In this document: in pieces, positions 25,089-32,679 of the stretch
Position numbering within the stretch: the stretch's first letter is position 1
Layout of the letters: the number at the start of each line of letters is the position of its first letter
Source of the DNA: Aquificales bacterium
GTDB taxonomy: Bacteria; Aquificota; Aquificia; Aquificales; Aquificaceae
Assembly: GCA_027037055.1 (NCBI GenBank)
Contig: JALWBR010000022.1
Span: 1-64,000 of the forward strand
Direction of reading: 5' to 3'
DNA length: 64,000 nucleotides
Translations under genes and position numbers: made by a program
Notes under the pieces: generated by a model
The model's database searches: none
What the model was told of the DNA's origin: nothing
The model's input: only the letters and a program-made list of their open reading frames with translations

Positions 25089-25837
25089 ATTTCTTCCAAA
25101 AACCTTATGGCTTCCATAGCCTTGTAGTTTGTCATATCAATATGAAGGGGAGTAACGGATACATATCCGTTCGCAACCGCCCAATAGTCCGTATTTTCCT
25201 CACTATCCCATGCAAACTGTTGTGCAGCTATCCAGTAAAGGGGTTTCCCGTAAGGATCCGTATATTTAAAAACCTTCTCCTTATAATTCCTCTTACCCTG
25301 CCTTGTAACACGAATACCTTTTATATCGTCCCTTCTAAGGTTGGGAATATTAACATTTAAGTATGTATCTTCGGGAAGACCCTTATCAAGCACACTCCTT
25401 ACAATATCCCTGGCAACATCCGCCACATCCTTCCATAAAATGTTTTCAACCCCAAAGACGGAAAAGGCTAAGGACGGAATACCCAAAATCCTACCCTCCA
25501 TTGCCCCCGAAACGGTACCCGAGTAGGTTATATCCTCCCCGAGATTGGGACCCTGATTTATACCCGAACATACAATGTCCGGCTTCTTACCGTCAAGAAG
25601 TACATAGTAACCTAAGTGAATACAATCCGCAGGTGTACCTCCTATAACCGTATAGAAATCTTCATCAATACGCCTCATCCTCAAAGGCTCCGTAAAGGTA
25701 AGGGAATGACCAACACCGCTTAAATTTCTGTCGGGCGCCACGGCTACAACCCTTCCCAAATCGGATAAGGACTCTCTTAAAGCCCTTATACCTTCGGAGA
25801 AGTAACCATCATCGTTTGTAATAAGAATTAAGGACAT
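25085..25837 (-). CDS. surE: 5'/3'-nucleotidase SurE
   Basis: A 250-aa acid phosphatase that dephosphorylates nucleoside monophosphates. The N-terminal signature ILITNDDGYFSEGI carries the metal ligands (N8, D9, D10). The GTPADCIHLG motif, SGINQGPNLGED and TYSGTVSGAMEG follow. Length is normal. The ATG is 19 bases from the end of the IS200/IS605-like relic. An AT-rich GATAAT ends 9 bases before ATG, suggesting its own leaderless start. In other bacteria surE often sits near survival or stationary-phase genes; here it leads murF. Confidence 0.94.
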   Translation of the reverse strand: MSLILITNDDGYFSEGIRALRESLSDLGRVVAVAPDRNLSGVGHSLTFTEPLRMRRIDEDFYTVIGGTPADCIHLGYYVLLDGKKPDIVCSGINQGPNLGEDITYSGTVSGAMEGRILGIPSLAFSVFGVENILWKDVADVARDIVRSVLDKGLPEDTYLNVNIPNLRRDDIKGIRVTRQGKRNYKEKVFKYTDPYGKPLYWIAAQQFAWDSEENTDYWAVANGYVSVTPLHIDMTNYKAMEAIRFLEEI

Positions 25838-25859
25838 GGTTCTAATATTATCAAGTGAA

Positions 25860-26129
25860 CCTCTCCTTCCTTACGGAAGGAGCTCCTGGTAGGGAACCAA
25901 GTCCCACCCAGAAGACCCACATGGGGATTCCTGCTTCAACAAGGGATGGCTAACTACCTCTCCTGAGGTAGCCCCGCCAGAGCCCTCTCCACAGGCATAA
26001 GTTCGGGTCGCACCGACCCTACCACCCGTAAGGTGGGTGAGCCCTTAACCCTTTCGCTTCTAACCGATTTCCAAACCTTTATCACTAAGGTGGAGGCTGG
26101 CATTACACCCCTGTAGCTCTCCACCTGTA
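25860..26129 (-). ncRNA. Candidate orphan omega-RNA from the tnpB 3' end
   Basis: In IS605-type elements the guide (omega) RNA is made from the tnpB 3' end up to the right end. This segment corresponds to that position and folds into many perfect stems: AGGTGGAG/CTCCACCT (26088-26126), GGGTCG/CGACCC (26005-26019), CTACCTC/GAGGTAG (25954-25971) and CTCCTTCC/GGAAGGAG (25863-25882), the last closed by a GTAA tetraloop on the minus strand. A sigma-70-like promoter lies just upstream on the minus strand. It does not show tmRNA, SRP or RNase P hallmarks. Transcription and function are unproven. Its boundaries are estimates. Confidence 0.45.
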
Positions 26130-26133
26130 GAAA
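25954..26133 (-). pseudogene. C-terminal remnant of TnpB transposon-encoded nuclease
   Basis: An open frame of about 59 codons (preceded in frame by TAA at 26134-26136) ends in TAG at 25954. An ATG at 26103 would give 49 aa. The translation ends VRPELMPVERALAGLPQER, which resembles the typical C-terminal tail of IS605 OrfB/TnpB proteins (RPE..PVE motif). No zinc-ribbon Cys or RuvC motif remains upstream, so only the tail survives. A match to TnpB tails by database search would confirm this. I rely on pattern memory, so confidence is moderate. Confidence 0.5.
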
Positions 26134-26135
26134 TT

Positions 26136-26164
26136 ATTTTAGCTTCCTACTCTGTTATATGCAA
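26136..26164 (-). promoter_or_regulatory. Putative promoter for the omega-RNA relic
   Basis: On the minus strand TTGCAT (26164-26159) and TAAAAT (26141-26136) are separated by exactly 17 bases. The predicted start, near 26129, lies just before the first long hairpin of the structured region. This is a good sigma-70 match in a window where most promoters lack a recognisable -35. Confidence 0.45.
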
Positions 26165-26237
26165 CCCCAGAACGCACCTTAGGGCGACGCCCTGTATCCT
26201 CCCCCTTGCGGAAGGGGACTTAGAGCGTAGATTTAGT

Positions 26238-26243
26238 TAAAAT
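26238..26243 (+). promoter_or_regulatory. -10 box of mtaD, predicting a leaderless mRNA
   Basis: TAAAAT ends 8 bases before the mtaD ATG (26252). No Shine-Dalgarno lies between. The IS-like relic ends just upstream of this box, so the insertion left the core promoter intact but replaced what lay upstream. Confidence 0.55.
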
Positions 26244-26251
26244 AATTTCCC

Positions 26252-27556
26252 ATGTTTGATCTGGTGGTAAAAGGCGGTCTCGTTTACAGAAAAGGTAAGA
26301 TTGAAAAGGCGGATATAGGAATATTGGAAGGCATAATAAGGGAGATAAGGGGGGGAATAGAGGAAGATTCAAAAGAGACGATATATGCGGACGGTAAATT
26401 AGTATTTCCTGCATTTGCCAATGTGCATACACATGTTTCCATGTCCCTTTTGAGGGGTATAGGATCTGATTTACCCCTTATGGACTGGCTACAGAAGGTA
26501 ATATGGCCCCTTGAAGGGGAATTCGTATCACCCGAATTCGTTAAAACGGGAGCCTTGCTTGGAATCTTAGAAATGATAAAATCTGGGACAACCCTGTTCT
26601 TGGATATGTACTTCTTTGAAGATAAAGTGGGCGAGGCAGTGGAGGAAGCTGGTATAAGGGCGGGGTTGGGCTTCGGGATCCTTGACTTTCCCACGAAGGT
26701 TGCAAAGACACCTGACGAATACATAAGAAGATGCGAAGAAATGATAAATCAATTTAAAGGACACTCCCACCTTATACCCGTGGTCTCTCCCCATGCCACC
26801 TATACCTGTTCACCCTCCACACTAAGGAAATCCCTTGAACTTGCAGAAAAGTATGATGTTCCTATCCATATACATCTTTCGGAAACAAGGTCGGAATTGG
26901 AAAGGGTAAAAGAAGAGTACGGATTTACACCCGTTAAACACCTTGAAAATCTCGGCTTTCTCTCAGAGAGGGTAATCGCGGCACATGTAGTTTGGACCGA
27001 TGAGGAAGAAAGGGAGATATTAAAGGAAAGGAAGGTTAATGTGGTACATTGTCCAGAAAGCAACCTTAAATTGGCCTCCGGCATTGCCCCGATACCAGAT
27101 TACATAAGAAGGAGCATAAAGGTAGGTATAGGGACGGACGGACCCGCGTCAAATGATAATTTGGATATCCTTGAAGAAGTATCTACCATGGCAAAGATAC
27201 ATAAGGGTTATAATTTGGACGCAAAGGCTATAGATGCACGCACAGCCCTTAAGATCTCAACGGAGAACGGCTTTTCCATGCTTGGTATTAAGGCGGGCAA
27301 TATTGATACGGGATATGAAGCGGATATTATCATAGTAAATACGGATTCACCCCACTTTCAGCCCCTTTATGATCCCGTTGCCCAGTTTATTTATGCGGGT
27401 AAATCTTCCGATATAGAAACCGTTATATGTAAAGGCAGAGTGGTAATGTACAAAAGGGAAATAAAAACTTTGGATGAAGAAAAGGTGATCCTGGAAACAA
27501 AAAAATGGGGAGAAAAGATAAAACATTTCATGGATAAAAACCTTATGTTAGAATGA
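26252..27556 (+). CDS. mtaD: 5-methylthioadenosine/S-adenosylhomocysteine deaminase
   Basis: A 434-aa amidohydrolase. The metal-binding HxH is at H59 and H61 (NVHTHVSM), a His follows in IHIHLSE, a further His in AAHVVW, and the catalytic Asp is in GTDGPASND. Family features such as LRGIG.DLPLMDWL near the HxH and the NVVHCPESN.KLASGI motif are those of MTA/SAH deaminases (MtaD). These convert MTA or SAH to the inosine derivatives. Together with mtnB, mtnC and mtnD this suggests salvage through the deaminated intermediate. Other amidohydrolases such as guanine or chlorohydrolase types are less likely. Confidence 0.85.
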   Translation: MFDLVVKGGLVYRKGKIEKADIGILEGIIREIRGGIEEDSKETIYADGKLVFPAFANVHTHVSMSLLRGIGSDLPLMDWLQKVIWPLEGEFVSPEFVKTGALLGILEMIKSGTTLFLDMYFFEDKVGEAVEEAGIRAGLGFGILDFPTKVAKTPDEYIRRCEEMINQFKGHSHLIPVVSPHATYTCSPSTLRKSLELAEKYDVPIHIHLSETRSELERVKEEYGFTPVKHLENLGFLSERVIAAHVVWTDEEEREILKERKVNVVHCPESNLKLASGIAPIPDYIRRSIKVGIGTDGPASNDNLDILEEVSTMAKIHKGYNLDAKAIDARTALKISTENGFSMLGIKAGNIDTGYEADIIIVNTDSPHFQPLYDPVAQFIYAGKSSDIETVICKGRVVMYKREIKTLDEEKVILETKKWGEKIKHFMDKNLMLE

Positions 27557-27574
27557 TTCTTAGGGGGATTTGAT

Positions 27575-28591
27575 ATGGATTGTAATACCTTTGCGGAAGG
27601 TCTTATAACTTTAATGGATAAGATAACAAACAGGGAGTATGAAAAGGACAATTGGAGAAGCGTGCTTGATTTGATAGCCAACATCTTTAATGCGGACTGT
27701 GCAGCAATAGGCACCTTTGATGAGAGCGGAACATACCTTATATACGATAGGATTTCCACAAGCGTTTATCAGCATATAGAAGACTATGATCCTCTTTTAT
27801 ACAAAGTACCAGTATGGAAAAGTATATCCAAAGAGGTTCTTTCAAAAGGCTATGTTATAGACAATGACTATCAGAATAACCCTATTGCGAATGAAAGGTG
27901 GAAACAGGCTGGGCTTCAAAGCATACTTATAACAACCTTGGGACACAAACACCAGATAGGAACTCTTGCGGTAGGAAATTTCAACAAAGAGAAAAGACCC
28001 TTCACAGAAGAGGACGGGAAGCTACTCAAAAACCTTGCCACCATACTCGCCTTCGTGGTTGAGGAAGAGGAAGAGAAAGAAGAACTATTCAAAAAAGCCA
28101 TAAAGGATGAACTTACCCAGTTGTACAACAGATACTATCTTGAACATGAGGGCAAAAAGGAGATAGAGAGGGCAAGAAGGTACAAATATCCCCTCTCCCT
28201 TATAATACTTGATCTTGATAATTTTAAACAGATAAACGACAGATTCGGACATACACAAGGTGACAGGGTACTTAGAAAATTTGCCCGCATAATCATGTCA
28301 AATATAAGGAGATCGGATATAGCGGTCAGATACGGCGGTGAGGAATTTATAATACTTCTGCCTTACACCCATATTGAGGACGCGGAAAAGATAGCGGAAA
28401 GGATAAGGAAAACCTTTGAGTCCACAAAATTCAGGTTTGATCATGAGATAGCAAGTATAACGGTGAGCGGTGGTGTTGCAACCATAGAAGACGGGGAGGA
28501 TCTGTTTGATCTTATAGATAAAGCGGATAAAGCCCTCTATTATGCGAAGAAGGAAGGTAAAAACAAGATATGGGCCCAACTGTGGAAATAA
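27575..28591 (+). CDS. GAF-GGDEF diguanylate cyclase
   Basis: A 338-aa soluble protein. The N-terminal part (about 25-165) is a GAF-type sensor domain. The C-terminal part (about 180-338) is a GGDEF domain with the active-site motif GGEEF (254-258) and substrate motif LDLDNFKQIND. The active site is intact, so it probably makes cyclic di-GMP in response to a ligand bound by GAF. No inhibitory RxxD is seen in the expected place before GGEEF, so feedback inhibition is doubtful. A PilZ receptor is encoded nearby. It starts 18 bases after mtaD with AGGGGG upstream, and ends one base before pheS on the opposite strand. Confidence 0.88.
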   Translation: MDCNTFAEGLITLMDKITNREYEKDNWRSVLDLIANIFNADCAAIGTFDESGTYLIYDRISTSVYQHIEDYDPLLYKVPVWKSISKEVLSKGYVIDNDYQNNPIANERWKQAGLQSILITTLGHKHQIGTLAVGNFNKEKRPFTEEDGKLLKNLATILAFVVEEEEEKEELFKKAIKDELTQLYNRYYLEHEGKKEIERARRYKYPLSLIILDLDNFKQINDRFGHTQGDRVLRKFARIIMSNIRRSDIAVRYGGEEFIILLPYTHIEDAEKIAERIRKTFESTKFRFDHEIASITVSGGVATIEDGEDLFDLIDKADKALYYAKKEGKNKIWAQLWK

Positions 28592-29605
28592 TCAAAACTG
28601 CCTCAGAAATCTGAGATCGTTTTCATAAAAAAGTTTTATGTTATCAATCCCGTAATAGAGCATACACAGTCTTTCAACTCCCATTCCGAAAGCGAAACCT
28701 TGATATCTCTGTGAATCTATACCGCAATTTTCCAATACCGCGGGATGTACCATACCGCAACCCATAACCTCAAGCCAACCCGTCTCCTTACATACCCTGC
28801 ATCCCTTTCCTTCGCATATAACACATCCTATGTCAACCTCCGCGGATGGCTCGGTGAAGGGAAAGTAGGAAACCCTGAATCGTACGGGAACATTTTCTTC
28901 AAAAAAAGTCTTCAAAAATTCTTCAATAACAAACTTCATATTACCAAAATTGACATCCTCCGAAACCGCCAAACCTTCCACCTGATGAAACATAGGGGAA
29001 TGGGTAGGATCGTCATCCCTTCTATAAACCTTTCCCGGAGCTACCATGTATATGGGGGGCTTCTCCTCAAGCATAACCCTTATCTGAACCGGCGATGTAT
29101 GAGTTCTTAAAAGGTATCCCTCCTTGTTAACATAAAAGGTATCTTGCATATCACGGGCGGGATGATCCGGAGGGATATTAAGCATATCAAAGTTGTATTT
29201 TTCTAACTCAATCTCTGGTCCTTCTTTTACCCTGAAACCCATGGATCTGAATATGTCAATTATCCTGTCCAGGGTTCTCGTGAGGGGATGGATATGACCT
29301 ACGAGAGGTTCAACGGGTACTGTTATATCTTCCCATTCTCTTTCCAAACGCCTTCTTTCCTCCTCCCTTCTGATTTCCTCCTGTTTTTTTGTTATAAGCT
29401 CTTCAACCTTCTCTTTTATAAGATTAACCTTCCTTCCGTACTCCTTTCTCTGATCTGGAGGTATCTCCTTTATGCGGGATATAAGATTTGTAACTATCCC
29501 CCCCTTTCCTATGTATTTTGACTTTATTTTAAGAAGCTTCTCTTGTTCCGAAACGGAAGCAATTTCCCTCTCAAGCTCCCTTATGATGGATTCCGCATCA
29601 ATCAT
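28592..29605 (-). CDS. pheS: Phenylalanyl-tRNA synthetase alpha subunit
   Basis: A 337-aa class II aminoacyl-tRNA synthetase subunit. It has an N-terminal coiled coil (about 1-90) and the catalytic core with HP.RD.QDTF (motif 2 region), RTHTS, the FHQVEGL motif and the C-terminal [13 protein letters not shown] motif 3. A CxxC....C..C cluster ([12 protein letters not shown]) is present in the middle, which occurs in some PheS. pheT is not adjacent. The start overlaps the rplT stop by 4 bases, so the two are translationally coupled. Confidence 0.96.
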   Translation of the reverse strand: MIDAESIIRELEREIASVSEQEKLLKIKSKYIGKGGIVTNLISRIKEIPPDQRKEYGRKVNLIKEKVEELITKKQEEIRREEERRRLEREWEDITVPVEPLVGHIHPLTRTLDRIIDIFRSMGFRVKEGPEIELEKYNFDMLNIPPDHPARDMQDTFYVNKEGYLLRTHTSPVQIRVMLEEKPPIYMVAPGKVYRRDDDPTHSPMFHQVEGLAVSEDVNFGNMKFVIEEFLKTFFEENVPVRFRVSYFPFTEPSAEVDIGCVICEGKGCRVCKETGWLEVMGCGMVHPAVLENCGIDSQRYQGFAFGMGVERLCMLYYGIDNIKLFYENDLRFLRQF

Positions 29606-29955
29606 ACCTTAAGAACTTCTTTAACCCTCTCAACAATCTTCCCGAAAGCCTCCGGATCCCTGACGGCTATCTCCGCCAACATTTTTCTGTTCAGGTTTAT
29701 ATTAGCCTCTTTGAGTCCCTTCATAAATTTGCTGTAAGATAAACCGCAAGCCCTTACTCCCGCATTTATTCTTGCTATCCACAATCTTCTGAATTCCCTC
29801 TTCCTCAACCTCCTGTCCCTGTACTGATAGTAGAGGGCTCTCATTACCGCTTCTTTAGCCCTTCTGTAAACATTCTTTTTTTGTCCCCTGTAACCCTTAG
29901 CAAGCTTTAATATCTTCTTCTTATGCTTCCGTGAGGACGGACCTTTTACCCTCAT
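29602..29955 (-). CDS. rplT: 50S ribosomal protein L20
   Basis: A 117-aa basic protein that binds 23S rRNA during early 50S assembly. The sequence has the family's N-terminal K.RKK.LK.AKGYRG and the later RLWI.RINA..R..GLSYS..M segment. The ribosome site AAGGAGGTAA is clear just upstream. In many bacteria it follows infC and rpmI; neither is here, and the upstream gene is dtd, 30 bases away. Autoregulatory leader structures seen in other bacteria cannot fit in this gap. Confidence 0.97.
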   Translation of the reverse strand: MRVKGPSSRKHKKKILKLAKGYRGQKKNVYRRAKEAVMRALYYQYRDRRLRKREFRRLWIARINAGVRACGLSYSKFMKGLKEANINLNRKMLAEIAVRDPEAFGKIVERVKEVLKV

Positions 29956-29985
29956 CTTTACCTCCTTGAAGGAATGGATATTCTA

Positions 29986-30435
29986 TCACATTAATTCCTT
30001 ACTGTCCAACACAATGGTAACAGGTCCCCAATTTTCAATATATACATTCATCATTGCGCCGAATATCCCGGTTTTTGTGGTAACACCTTCTTCTTCCATC
30101 CTCTCAACAAACCTTTCGTAAAGCTCTTTTGCCCTCCCCGGCTCTTCCGCATCTTCAAAGCTTGGCCTCCTCCCCTTCTTCACATTGGCATAGAGGGTAA
30201 ATTGGGAAATAATAAGCGCCTCACCCTTTACATCCAAAAGGGAATAATTGAATTTCCCCTTCTCATCCTCAAAGATCCTCAGATTTACTATCTTTTTTAC
30301 GAGTGCATCTATGTCCCCCTCTCCGTCACCCTTTCCTACCCCGAGGAGTATATTAACACCCCTTCCTATCTCTCCAACAACCTCACCGTTTACCTCAACC
30401 CTTGATCTCCTGACCCTTTGTACAACCGCCCTCAT
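29986..30435 (-). CDS. dtd: D-aminoacyl-tRNA deacylase
   Basis: A 149-aa homodimeric enzyme that removes D-amino acids wrongly charged on tRNA. The hallmark SQFTLYA.V.KG.RPSF and the C-terminal MNVYIENWGPVT segment (corresponding to the Gly-cis-Pro motif region, with Trp replacing the usual Asp before GPVT) are present. The N-terminus MRAVVQRV is standard. It begins one base after the end of era in the same direction and leads into rplT. Confidence 0.94.
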   Translation of the reverse strand: MRAVVQRVRRSRVEVNGEVVGEIGRGVNILLGVGKGDGEGDIDALVKKIVNLRIFEDEKGKFNYSLLDVKGEALIISQFTLYANVKKGRRPSFEDAEEPGRAKELYERFVERMEEEGVTTKTGIFGAMMNVYIENWGPVTIVLDSKELM

Positions 30436-30436
30436 C

Positions 30437-31345
30437 CTACTCCATATAATAACCGAAGCTCCTTACGAGATCGGGTCTTCTCCTCCACTTTTCCTTAACC
30501 TTCACCCACAGTTCAAGATAAACCTTTTTTCCCGTGATAAGCTCTATCTCCTCCCTGGCAAGTTTACCTATCTGTTTTAACCTCTGCCCCCCCTTACCTA
30601 TTATGATGGGCTTAAGGTTCTCCCTGTCCACAACAATATCACCCTTTATTACAAGCATATCCGGGTTTACATCTCCCTCCTTTATCTCATGTATGGCAAC
30701 CGCAACGGATGTAGGAACCTCCTCCTTTGTAAGTAACATCACCTTTTCCCTCACTATCTCCGCAACCATTATCCTCAAAGGAAGATCCGTTATCATATCT
30801 TCGGGAAATATCTGCTCACCCTCAGGAAGATACTTCAATAAGGTTTTTAAAAGCTCATCAACATTTGAACCCTTTATGGCGCTTATGGGGACAATCTCTT
30901 TTATCTCGGGATTCTCCTTATGAATTTCTTCAATAAGGGGCAACACATTTTTTGCATCCCCTATCCTGTCTATCTTGTTGATAACAAGTATGATAGGCTT
31001 CCTTTCCGAAAGGGGTTTTATATAATCCTCCCATACACGCTGATCACTTTTCCTCCATCCCTCCTCCGCATCTATCATGAATAAGATTACATCGCTCTCC
31101 TCAAGGGTACCTTTGGCAATTCTTACCATCGCCTCGCCCAAAGCATCCTTGGGCTTATAAAGACCGGGAGTGTCAAGAAAGATAATCTGAGCCTCCCCAG
31201 GTATATTTTTAACTCCGAGCACCCTTATACGGGTCGTCCCCGGTTTCGGAGATACTATGGAAACCTTTGTACCCGTAAGGTAGTTTATCAGCGTTGACTT
31301 TCCCACATTAGGCTTTCCCACTATGCTTACGAATCCCACCTTCAT
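30437..31345 (-). CDS. era: GTPase Era
   Basis: A ribosome-assembly GTPase of 302 aa from this start. The G1 motif GKPNVGKST lies near the N-terminus, with DTPG (G3) and NKID (G4) in the G domain. A C-terminal KH domain contains the IIGKGG motif that binds the 16S rRNA 3' end. An in-frame start at 31390 would add 15 residues and run into purB. The start at 31345 is chosen because homologues begin K.GFVSIVG and because a TATAAT box ends 10 bases upstream on the minus strand. Confidence 0.95.
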   Translation of the reverse strand: MKVGFVSIVGKPNVGKSTLINYLTGTKVSIVSPKPGTTRIRVLGVKNIPGEAQIIFLDTPGLYKPKDALGEAMVRIAKGTLEESDVILFMIDAEEGWRKSDQRVWEDYIKPLSERKPIILVINKIDRIGDAKNVLPLIEEIHKENPEIKEIVPISAIKGSNVDELLKTLLKYLPEGEQIFPEDMITDLPLRIMVAEIVREKVMLLTKEEVPTSVAVAIHEIKEGDVNPDMLVIKGDIVVDRENLKPIIIGKGGQRLKQIGKLAREEIELITGKKVYLELWVKVKEKWRRRPDLVRSFGYYME

Positions 31346-31372
31346 GCTGTTAGATATTATAATTGTTAGCCA
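31345..31372. promoter_or_regulatory. Overlapping divergent -10 boxes of era and purB
   Basis: The 26-base gap holds the near-palindrome ATTATAAT. Plus-strand TATAAT (31358-31363) ends 8 bases before the purB ATG. Minus-strand TATAAT (31361-31356) ends 10 bases before the era ATG. The two hexamers share four bases, so only one polymerase could open the region at a time. Confidence 0.6.
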
Positions 31373-32679
31373 TGATAGAAAGGTACACAAGAAAAGAAAT
31401 GGGAAATATATGGTCCGAAGAGAACAAGTTTAAAAAGTGGCTTGAGGTGGAAATAGCGGTATGCAAAGGGTGGTCGGAATTGGGAGTTATCCCGAAAGAT
31501 GTCTTTGAGAGGATAAAGGAAAAGGCACATATAGACGAGGAAACAGTGGAGAAAATAAAAGAGTACGACAAAAAATATAAACATGATGTGCTTGCCTTCG
31601 TATCCGCCATCAACAATCAGATAGGAAAGGACAGCAGATATTTCCACATGGGTGTAACATCGTCGGATATTATTGATACCGCCTTTGCACTTCTTATAAG
31701 AGAGGCAATAGATATCCTAATAGAGGATATCAACAGAATAATGGATGAGCTTAAAAGTCTCTCTTATCGTTACAAGAATACAATCATGATGGGCAGAACC
31801 CACGGTGTTCATGCGGAGCCGACAACTTTCGGTATAAAGATGGCAAGCTGGTATGATGAGATGAGAAGGAACAGAGAACGGCTTGAAAGATGTAAAGAGG
31901 TCATATCTTACGGAAAGATATCTGGAGCTGTAGGTACCTACTCAAATGTTGACCCGCGTGTTGAAAGGATAGCCCTTGATCACTTGGGGCTTAAAATAGA
32001 ACCCGCCTCAACCCAAATAGTACACAGGGACAGACATGCAGAGGTAATGACAACCTTAGCCATAATAGCTTCATCCCTTGAAAAATTTGCGACAGAAATA
32101 AGACACCTTCAGAGAACGGAAGTTCTTGAAGTGCAAGAACCTTTCTCAAAGGGTCAAAGGGGATCTTCCGCAATGCCTCATAAGAAGAACCCCGTTCACT
32201 CGGAGAGGATATGCGGACTGGCGAGAGTAATACGAGCCTTCTCTTTAACATCCCTTGAAAATATACCCCTGTGGCATGAAAGGGATATATCCCACTCATC
32301 CGCGGAAAGGATCATATTCCCAGATGCCTTTATAGGTCTTGATTACATGCTGAATCTGTTTACGGACATAATAAAAGGAATAGTTGTTTATGAGGATAAC
32401 ATGCTTAGAAATATGAAAGCTTCCTATAACCTCTTCTTTTCCTCAAAGTTACTCGTTGAACTCATGAGAAGGGGAATGGAAAGGGACAAAGCTTACGATG
32501 TTGTTCAAAAGCTTGCAATGGAAAGCTGGGAGAAAAGAAAAGATTTCAAAGAAATAGTAAAAGGTAATGAGGAAATAAAAAGTATATTATCGGATGGTGA
32601 TATAGAGAGAATATTTGATCCCTCTTCTTTCTTGAGAAACATAGATTATATTTACGAAAAGGTTTTCGGATCAGCTTAA
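31372..32679 (+). CDS. purB: Adenylosuccinate lyase
   Basis: A 435-aa fumarase/aspartase-superfamily enzyme acting twice in purine synthesis (SAICAR and adenylosuccinate cleavage). Signature motifs are MGVTSSDI.DTA, MMGRTHGVHAEPT and the flexible SSAMPHKKNP loop with the catalytic Ser. A TTG start at 31363 is possible, but the ATG at 31372 fits the family start and the TATAAT box 8 bases upstream. The 3' end overlaps the convergent pseudo-receiver gene by 9 bases. Confidence 0.96.
   Translation: MIERYTRKEMGNIWSEENKFKKWLEVEIAVCKGWSELGVIPKDVFERIKEKAHIDEETVEKIKEYDKKYKHDVLAFVSAINNQIGKDSRYFHMGVTSSDIIDTAFALLIREAIDILIEDINRIMDELKSLSYRYKNTIMMGRTHGVHAEPTTFGIKMASWYDEMRRNRERLERCKEVISYGKISGAVGTYSNVDPRVERIALDHLGLKIEPASTQIVHRDRHAEVMTTLAIIASSLEKFATEIRHLQRTEVLEVQEPFSKGQRGSSAMPHKKNPVHSERICGLARVIRAFSLTSLENIPLWHERDISHSSAERIIFPDAFIGLDYMLNLFTDIIKGIVVYEDNMLRNMKASYNLFFSSKLLVELMRRGMERDKAYDVVQKLAMESWEKRKDFKEIVKGNEEIKSILSDGDIERIFDPSSFLRNIDYIYEKVFGSA

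Larger units (their letters stand above)
25856..26222 (-). mobile_element. Decayed IS200/IS605-type element (tnpB relic with both end hairpins)
   Basis: This is the only gap over 300 bases in the window. Its base composition (GC-rich, hairpin-dense) differs from the flanking genes. Read on the minus strand, one end has a hairpin CCCCTT/AAGGGG (26202-26217) followed by GGAGGATA, then AGGGC/GCCCT (26081+100 region, 26181-26193). The other end has a perfect hairpin CTCCTTCC-GTAA-GGAAGGAG (25882-25863) followed by AGAGGTTCAC. Both end hairpins point the same way and resemble each other, as expected for IS200/IS605 elements, which lack inverted terminal repeats. A coding remnant between them looks like the TnpB C-terminus. 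No tnpA or full tnpB is present, so the element is a deletion derivative. Exact ends are approximate. Confidence 0.6.

Noticed and set aside
25990-26015. GTGCGACC on the minus strand within the relic, resembling a group II intron 5' boundary
   Set aside because: Only about 150 bases remain to the end of the structured region, no domain V-like hairpin is seen, and the IS605-type features explain the stretch better.
25860-26135. tmRNA, SRP RNA or RNase P RNA as identity of the structured region
   Set aside because: The conserved core sequences of these RNAs (for example GGAAGGAAGCAGC for SRP or GAGGAAAGTCC for RNase P) are absent, and a TnpB-like coding tail runs through the region.
31346-31390. 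Longer era start
   Set aside because: It would overlap the purB start and the shared -10 region; homologues start at K.GFVSIVG.
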